Positions 58,449 to 64,000 of a stretch of DNA of 64,000 bases are shown in pieces. The position numbers and the translations under genes are program-made. Source of the DNA: Lepidonotus clava (taxonomy: Eukaryota > Annelida > Polychaeta > Phyllodocida > Polynoidae); assembly GCA_936440205.1 (NCBI GenBank), contig OW387138.1:31329541-31393540 (forward strand). The letters are read 5' to 3'. The notes under the pieces were generated by a model, which did not search any database, was not told where the DNA came from, and worked only from the letters and a program-made list of their open reading frames with translations. The stretch's first letter is position 1. Every line of letters starts with the position of its first letter.

Positions 58449-61400
58449 GTAAGGCCTGAAAAGAATTTTGTGTTCAGATTAAGCCTAACTCACTTTTTAA
58501 ATTTTTGACTCTACCCTTTTTGTCTATGAGAATTACAGATAACACAATTAAAATCAATAAAAATATGACTATTAACCATGAAGCTTCTGAAAGAAAATCT
58601 GCTTTGAAATACAACATTCGCAAACATTGGCAAACAAATTATTCAATTGTTAAACTCAGGCATGTAAGAAACGTGTCATTGACTATATTACAATATAATT
58701 TATAACAGAATATTTTTACGTTTCCCCAGTCCCTGCACGTGTGTGGAGGTGGGGTCTGGCTCGGGCGTCGTCACAACCTTCCTGGCCACCATGCTAGGTC
58801 CGCACAATTCTTACATGTAAGTTATCTAAATGAGATGAGGAAGTTGATCGAGCGTGTGACATTTTTCTACTCATCTTTGATATCAGTTGAAACAACATGA
58901 ATGTTTTGAGGAGCAAAGGAGAACCTTTTGAATTTAATTATACATTTATTTTCTTTCATTTGGGAGAGAGTAAATAATTCTTTCCATCATTGTACGACAC
59001 AAAAAGATCTCATTTTGAAGAAACGAAAGTGGACTTTTGATGAGGGAGTCATCTCTGGTTTGCTGACCATTATGCCAATTACTGTCTTTTGTCGTACGTT
59101 CATTCAGCTGGTCATTGAATTCTCTATTTCTTTTTTGTGGAAATCACAGTTAATTACGTACAAATTCAAAACAATACAAATACATTTAGAGAAATCAGAT
59201 ACACCGACACAATTATTGTAGCAACTATTAAACATAGAGAAACTAATAAACTGTTTAACAGGGCACCGTTTTCTTATGATGCTGATTAGATTTATCCGAT
59301 TTTTCAGTTGCACAGATATCAACCCACGTGCAGCGAACGTGACAAAGAGAACAGCAACACAGAATAAGGTCGACGTTGAGGTCGTCGTCACTGATCTGGT
59401 AAGGCTATATGTAGATTTATTCATTGCAACGAAAAGTTATATTATATCTCCAAATTACAAAGGATATAATTATATGTGACTTGTGTTATTTACAATTTAA
59501 ATACAAGTCTAGCGTTTAAGTGGCATTAGATCTGGCTTACAAAAAATCTTTTAGAAAAAAAAGACCAATATTAATATTAAGCACCCTGTCTGTCGATGGA
59601 GTATGCTTTGGGATACCCGTTGGTGCAACAAAACGGCCTCTAATTTTGCTCGCTTTCAAATATTTACTGAAATGCACCACGATACTGATTGATATTGTTC
59701 AAGCATATTTCACACATCTTGGTCGTGGAGTGGTCCACTGCTTTCAAATGCCTATGATTATGCACAGTTCCATATGCTTAGATGATCAAGAGTTCCCTTT
59801 CTACATAATAACGGAGCACCCTCTTTACATTGTTGACTAATGACACGTGAAATTTACAAGAAAAGAACAGTAAAAAATGAATAAAACAGAAATGATGATA
59901 AGATGGTTGATATGAATCTTGTGTTGTGTCGCCAGGTGTCGAGCCTGTTGCCCCGTTTGGCCGGTCAGGTGGATGTACTCCTGTTTAACCCGCCCTACGT
60001 CGTCACACCCCCTGAGGAGGTAGGCTCTTAGCAATGTATCTTGGTTACTTAGAAATGTTAAAGAAAGTTATTTATGGCAGCTGATCATGGTTGAACATTA
60101 AGGACCTAGTAGAATGTGATATTTTAATTAAAAAATCATGCAGCATTCAAAATTCTTGGTCTTTTATCAAAATAAGGATGTTATGAGAGACTACAATATT
60201 TTCTTCCTCTGTCTTTAATGTTATTGCCGCAATGATATTATGAGGTAACGTTATATTCCTGCAAGACAATTGTTTATTTAGATAAATCCCCACTCCATTT
60301 CGTTTTACCTATGTTTCACACAAGTACCATGGATTCTGACCAGGCATTTCTTTTAGTATAAACCGTCAGGCTTGGGTGTTCCACAACTTCCCAACGTTTC
60401 CATAATAGATATTGCATATAGACCTTGTGCAGAAAGGGTCACGTGACCAGATTTTGGTGATCACCACGTGGTTACCACACCACATGGCTATGAAATATAT
60501 ATCCACAATTTATAGAAATTAATTGTTTATTATGATTAAATAAGCTTCCTTTTGATAGAATACATGAAAATCTACAACACACATCCTTATGAAATGTAAA
60601 TAATAGTAAATCTAAATTGATCACCAATATGGCGCCCCTCCCGAATTAAAAGGTGTGACGTCATGTGCACAACGTTTATATGATTGACATATTACACATT
60701 TCCTTGACTGGCGTCATGGGGAGGGGGGCGTGGCCCACATATGATTGACATATTAAACATTTCCTTGTAGTTGGCAGTCAGGGTATAGAGGTGTCCTGGG
60801 CAAGGGGCATGGCCCATATATGATTGACATATTACACATTTCCTTGAAGGTAGGCAGTCAGGGTATAGAGGCGTCCTGGGCAGGGGGCGTGGCCCAAATA
60901 TGATTGACATATTACACATTTCCTTGAAGGTAGGCAGTCAGGGTATAGAGGCGTCCTTGGCGGGGGGCGTGGCCGACATATGATTGACATATTACACATT
61001 TCCTTGTAGGTAGCCAGTCAGGGTATAGAGGCGTCCTGGGCAGGGGGGGGGGTGGCCCATATATGATTGACATATTACACATTTCCTTGAAGGTAGGCAG
61101 TCAGGGTATAGAGGCGTCCTTGGCGGGGGGCGTCGCCCACATATGATTGACATATTACACATTTCCTTGTAGGTAGCCAGTCAGGGTATAGAGGTGTCCT
61201 GGGCAAGGGGCATGGCCCATATATGATTGACATATTACACATTTCCTTGAAGGTAGGCAGTCAGGGTATAGAGGCGTCCTGGGCAGGGGGCGTGGCCCAA
61301 ATATGATTGACATATTACACATTTCCTTGAAGGTAGGCAGTCAGGGTATAGAGGCGTCCTTGGCGGGGGGCGTGGCCGACATATGATTGACATATTACAC

Positions 61401-63725
61401 ATTTCCTTGTAGGTAGCCAGTCAGGGTACAGAGGTGTCATGGGCGGGGGGGGTGGCCCACATATGATTGACATATTACACATTTCCTTGTAGGTAGGCAG
61501 TCAGGGTATAGAGGCGTCCTGGGCGGGGGGGGGGGGGGGGGTGGCCCATATATGATTGACATATTACACATTTCCTTGTAGGTGGGCAGTCAGGGTATAG
61601 AGGCGTTCTTGGCGGGGGGGGGGGGGGGTGGCCCATATATGATTGACATATTACACATTTCCTTGTAGGTAGGCAGTCAGGGTATAGAGGTGTCATGGGC
61701 GGGGGGCGTGGCCCACATATGATTGACATATTACACATTTCCTTGTAGGTAGGCAGTCAGGGTATAGAGGCGTCCTGGGCGGGGGGGGGGGATGGTGGCC
61801 CATATATGATTGACATATTACACATTTCCTTGTAGGTGGGCAGTCAGGGTATAGAGGTGTTCTTGGCGGGGGGGCGTGGCCCACATATGATTGACATATT
61901 ACACATTTCCTTGTAGGTAGCCAGTCAGGGTATAGAGGTGTCATGGGCGGGGGGCGTGGCCCACATATGATTGACATATTACACATTTCCTTGTAGGTAG
62001 GCAGTCAGGGTATAGAGGCGTCCTGGGCGGGGGGGGGGGGGGTGGGTGGCCCATATATGATTGACATATTACACATTTCCTTGAAGGTAGGCAGTCAGGG
62101 TATAGAGGCGTCCTGGGCAGGGGGCGTGGCCCAAATATGATTGACATATTACACATTTCCTTGAAGGTAGGCAGTCAGGGTATAGAGGCGTCCTTGGCGG
62201 GGGGCGTGGCCGACATATGATTGACATATTACACATTTCCTTGTAGGTAGCCAGTCAGGGTATAGAGGCGTCCTGGGCAGGGGGGGGGGGGGGGGTGGCC
62301 CATATATGATTGACATATTACACATTTCCTTGAAGGTAGGCAGTCAGGGTATAGAGGCGTCCTTGGCGGGGGGCGTTGCCCACATATGATTGACATATTA
62401 CACATTTCCTTGTAGGTAGCCAGTCAGGGTATAGAGGTGTCCTGGGCAAGGGGCATGGCCCATATATGATTGACATATTACACATTTCCTTGAAGGTAGG
62501 CAGTCAGGGTATAGAGGCGTCCTGGGCTGGGGGCGTGGCCCAAATATGATTGACATATTACACATTTCCTTGAAGGTAGGCAGTCAGGGTATAGAGGCGT
62601 CCTTGGCGGGGGGCGTGGCCGACATATGATTGACATATTACACATTTCCTTGTAGGTAGCCAGTCAGGGTATAGAGGTGTCATGGGCGGGGGGGGTGGCC
62701 CACATATGATTGACATATTACACATTTCCTTGTAGGTAGGCAGTCAGGGTATAGAGGCGTCCTGGGCAGGGGGGGGGGGGGGTGGCCCATATATGATTGA
62801 CATATTACACATTTCCTTGTAGGTGGGCAGTCAGGGTATAGAGGCGTTCTTGGCGGGGGGGGGGGGGGGGTGGCCCATATATGATTGACATATTACACAT
62901 TTCCTTGTAGGTGGGCAGTCAGGGTATAGAGGTGTCATGGGCGGGGGGCGTGGCCCACATATGATTGACATATTACACATTTCCTTGTAGGTAGGCAGTC
63001 AGGGTATAGAGGCGTCCTGGGCGGGGGGGGGGGGGGGATGGTGGCCCATATATGATTGACATATTACACATTTCCTTGTAGGTGGGCAGTCAGGGTATAG
63101 AGGTGTTCTTGGCGGGGGGGCGTGGCCCACATATGATTGACATATTACACATTTCCTTGTAGGTAGCCAGTCAGGGTATAGAGGTGTCATGGGCGGGGGG
63201 CGTGGCCCACATATGATTGACATATTACACATTTCCTTGTAGGTAGGCAGTCAGGGTATAGAGGCGTCCTGGGCGGGGGGGGGGGGGGGGTGGGTGGCCC
63301 ATATATGATTGACATATTACACATTTCCTTGAAGGTAGGCAGTCAGGGTATAGAGGCGTCCTTGGCGGGGGGCGTGGCCCACATATGATTGACATATTAC
63401 ACATTTCCTTGTAGGTAGGCAGTCAGGGTATAGAGGCGTCCTTGGCGGGGGGGGGGGGGGGGGTGGCCCATATATGATTGACATATTACACATTTCCTCG
63501 AAGGTAGGCAGTCAGGGTATAGAGGCGTCCTTGGCGGGGTGTGTGGCCCACATATGATTGACATATTACACATTTCCTTGTAGGTAGGCAGTCAGGGTAT
63601 AGAGGCGTCCTGGGCGGGGGGCGTGGCTGGCCGGCAGGTGATTGACAGGCTGCTTCCATTGGTGCCCAGCCTATTGTCTGCTCGAGGTGTCTTCTACATG
63701 GTAGTCATTAAGGAGAACAAACCAG
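58321..63725 (+). CDS. N6AMT1: eRF1 glutamine methyltransferase catalytic subunit (partial)
   Basis: Five exons join to 177 complete codons; the last exon (about 35 residues in human) lies beyond the window. The protein is a class I SAM-dependent methyltransferase of the HemK/PrmC family. N-terminal [13 protein letters not shown], motif I EVGSGSG (residues 49-55, SAM binding), CTDINP, NPPY (120-123, the catalytic tetrad that holds the target amide) in [12 protein letters not shown], and GIEASWAGG all match human N6AMT1 from memory. With TRMT112 the enzyme methylates the GGQ glutamine of translation release factor eRF1; the human enzyme is also reported to methylate histone H4. Mainly cytosolic. 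No key residue is missing. Intron 4 carries a satellite built from the exon 5 splice junction. Confidence 0.95.
58730..58816 (+). CDS. N6AMT1: N6AMT1 coding exon 2
   Basis: 87 bases, acceptor ACGTTTCCCCAG, donor ACAT|GTAAGT. Encodes the SAM-binding [20 protein letters not shown] segment. Confidence 0.93.
59308..59398 (+). CDS. N6AMT1: N6AMT1 coding exon 3
   Basis: 91 bases, acceptor CGATTTTTCAG, donor CTG|GTAAGG. Completes [20 protein letters not shown] and ends VVVTDL, restoring phase 0. The aspartate of CTDINP is the usual SAM ribose contact. Confidence 0.93.
59936..60019 (+). CDS. N6AMT1: N6AMT1 coding exon 4 (NPPY)
   Basis: 84 bases, 28 codons, phase 0 at both ends. Acceptor TTGTGTCGCCAG, donor GAGGAG|GTAGGC. 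Encodes [20 protein letters not shown] then YVVTPPEE with the catalytic NPPY. Confidence 0.95.
60421..60676. mobile_element. MITE (TATA-target family), copy 2
   Basis: 256 bp, starting GACCTTGTGCA and ending with the complement of AACGTTGTGCA, flanked by TATA (60417-60420, 60677-60680). It shares the 11-base start, size and interior motifs with the copy at 37042-37308. It stands exactly at the left edge of the exon-junction array; the TATA on its right is also the first bases of the first array unit. Confidence 0.82.
60677..63583 (+). repeat. Tandem array made of the N6AMT1 exon 5 splice junction
   Basis: About 36 head-to-tail units of 80-90 bp. Each has an intron part (ATATGATTGACATATTACAC, ATTTCCTTGTAG or ATTTCCTTGAAG) followed by an exon part: GTAGGCAGTCAGGGTATAGA, GGCGTCCTGGGC, a G run of variable length, and GTGGCC. 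The exon part equals the first ~44 bases of exon 5 (codons for [13 protein letters not shown]). Only the first unit lacks the junction, and the last passes directly into the real exon at 63584. Units differ by G-run length (5 to about 18) and a few substitutions (GTAG/GAAG, TAGGC/TAGCC/TGGGC). Minus-strand frames with repeated [10 protein letters not shown]-like words are by-products. Confidence 0.96.
63584..63725 (+). CDS. N6AMT1: N6AMT1 coding exon 5
   Basis: 142 bases, residues 131-177 plus one base. Reads [20 protein letters not shown], then [20 protein letters not shown] and VIKENKP, matching the human VGSHGIEAAWAGG and IKENNP segments. Acceptor ATTTCCTTGTAG, shared with the array units. 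Donor CCAG|GTACCA. Beyond base ~44 the exon is single copy, which identifies it as the true exon. Confidence 0.94.
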
Positions 63726-64000
63726 GTACCAGCTTTTCTACATTCTATTTAAGAGTATGAATTAAAGATATATCCCTCTACCAAAAGACGTGATATTGCT
63801 GAGTGGTAACGCAATCCGTATAGATCTTCACTGTAGTGTTTAACAAGACGCATTTATTACCTTGACTTTTCGTTCACTTGTTTCTGGAATAGTAATAGGT
63901 CTAAGTACAAGGTTACAATGATATACTTGTAGTGGTTGCAATAGTTTCTGTCATTTCTGTATACTGGTCATTAACAATTTTTACAGAATGGGTTTCTCAT
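63726..64000 (+). other. N6AMT1: N6AMT1 intron 5, cut by the window edge
   Basis: Begins GTACCA; AT-rich; no acceptor of the final exon identified before the edge. Confidence 0.7.

Larger units (their letters stand above)
60020..63583 (+). other. N6AMT1: N6AMT1 intron 4
   Basis: 3,564 bp, against 281-537 bp for the other complete introns of the gene. The excess is a MITE (60421-60676) and the exon-junction array (60677-63583). The first 400 bases are ordinary AT-rich intron. Confidence 0.9.

Noticed and set aside
60692-63232. Minus-strand frames up to 97 codons with repeated [10 protein letters not shown]-like words, looking like a proline-rich repeat protein
   Set aside because: They are antisense readings of the exon-junction array, limited by G-run length changes, with no start context or splice pattern.
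60677-63583. CRISPR-like array (regular repeats)
   Set aside because: Units are directly tandem, without unique spacers, and are explained as copies of the N6AMT1 exon 5 junction in an animal intron.

Overview
The window looks like nuclear DNA from a bilaterian invertebrate. AT-rich, repeat-laden non-coding sequence surrounds small, GC-rich, GT-AG spliced exons with strongly G/C-biased third codon positions. The encoded proteins, the tRNA-derived SINE-like elements and the many small inverted-repeat transposons would fit a mollusc or other lophotrochozoan, but that placement is inference.

Two genes can be read, both on the + strand. Gene A (coding span 25900-50763) has seven coding exons and a 444-residue ankyrin-repeat protein. 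Exons 2-6 are almost exactly one or two ankyrin repeats each, all introns are phase 0, and the first intron is 21.4 kb. Gene B (58321 to beyond the right edge) is N6AMT1/HEMK2, the catalytic subunit of the eRF1 glutamine methyltransferase. Five coding exons are present and the last is missing. A candidate non-coding first exon ends at a good donor for each gene (24864 and 56098). The two genes look functionally unrelated.

Layout: 1-24.8 kb is intergenic, with a 65-bp minisatellite holding a MITE, two solo LTRs, two tRNA-derived SINE-like elements, a MITE with 40-bp inverted repeats, a perfect 33-bp-arm hairpin and a 46-50-bp minisatellite. Intron 1 of gene A (26.0-47.4 kb) holds a hAT-like MITE, a 15-copy array of 131-bp units, several minisatellites and an (AT)n tract. 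The stretch 50.8-56.0 kb is 3' UTR and featureless AT-rich DNA. A third solo LTR lies in the presumed 5' UTR intron of gene B.

The most striking feature is in intron 4 of gene B. About 36 tandem units of ~81-90 bp (60677-63583) are not anonymous satellite. Every unit carries the end of the intron, the 3' splice site and the first ~44 coding bases of N6AMT1 exon 5, and the last unit runs directly into the real exon. The array also has a higher-order structure, with a 15-unit block of about 1.24 kb present twice. A splice junction with a conserved coding segment has become the monomer of a satellite.
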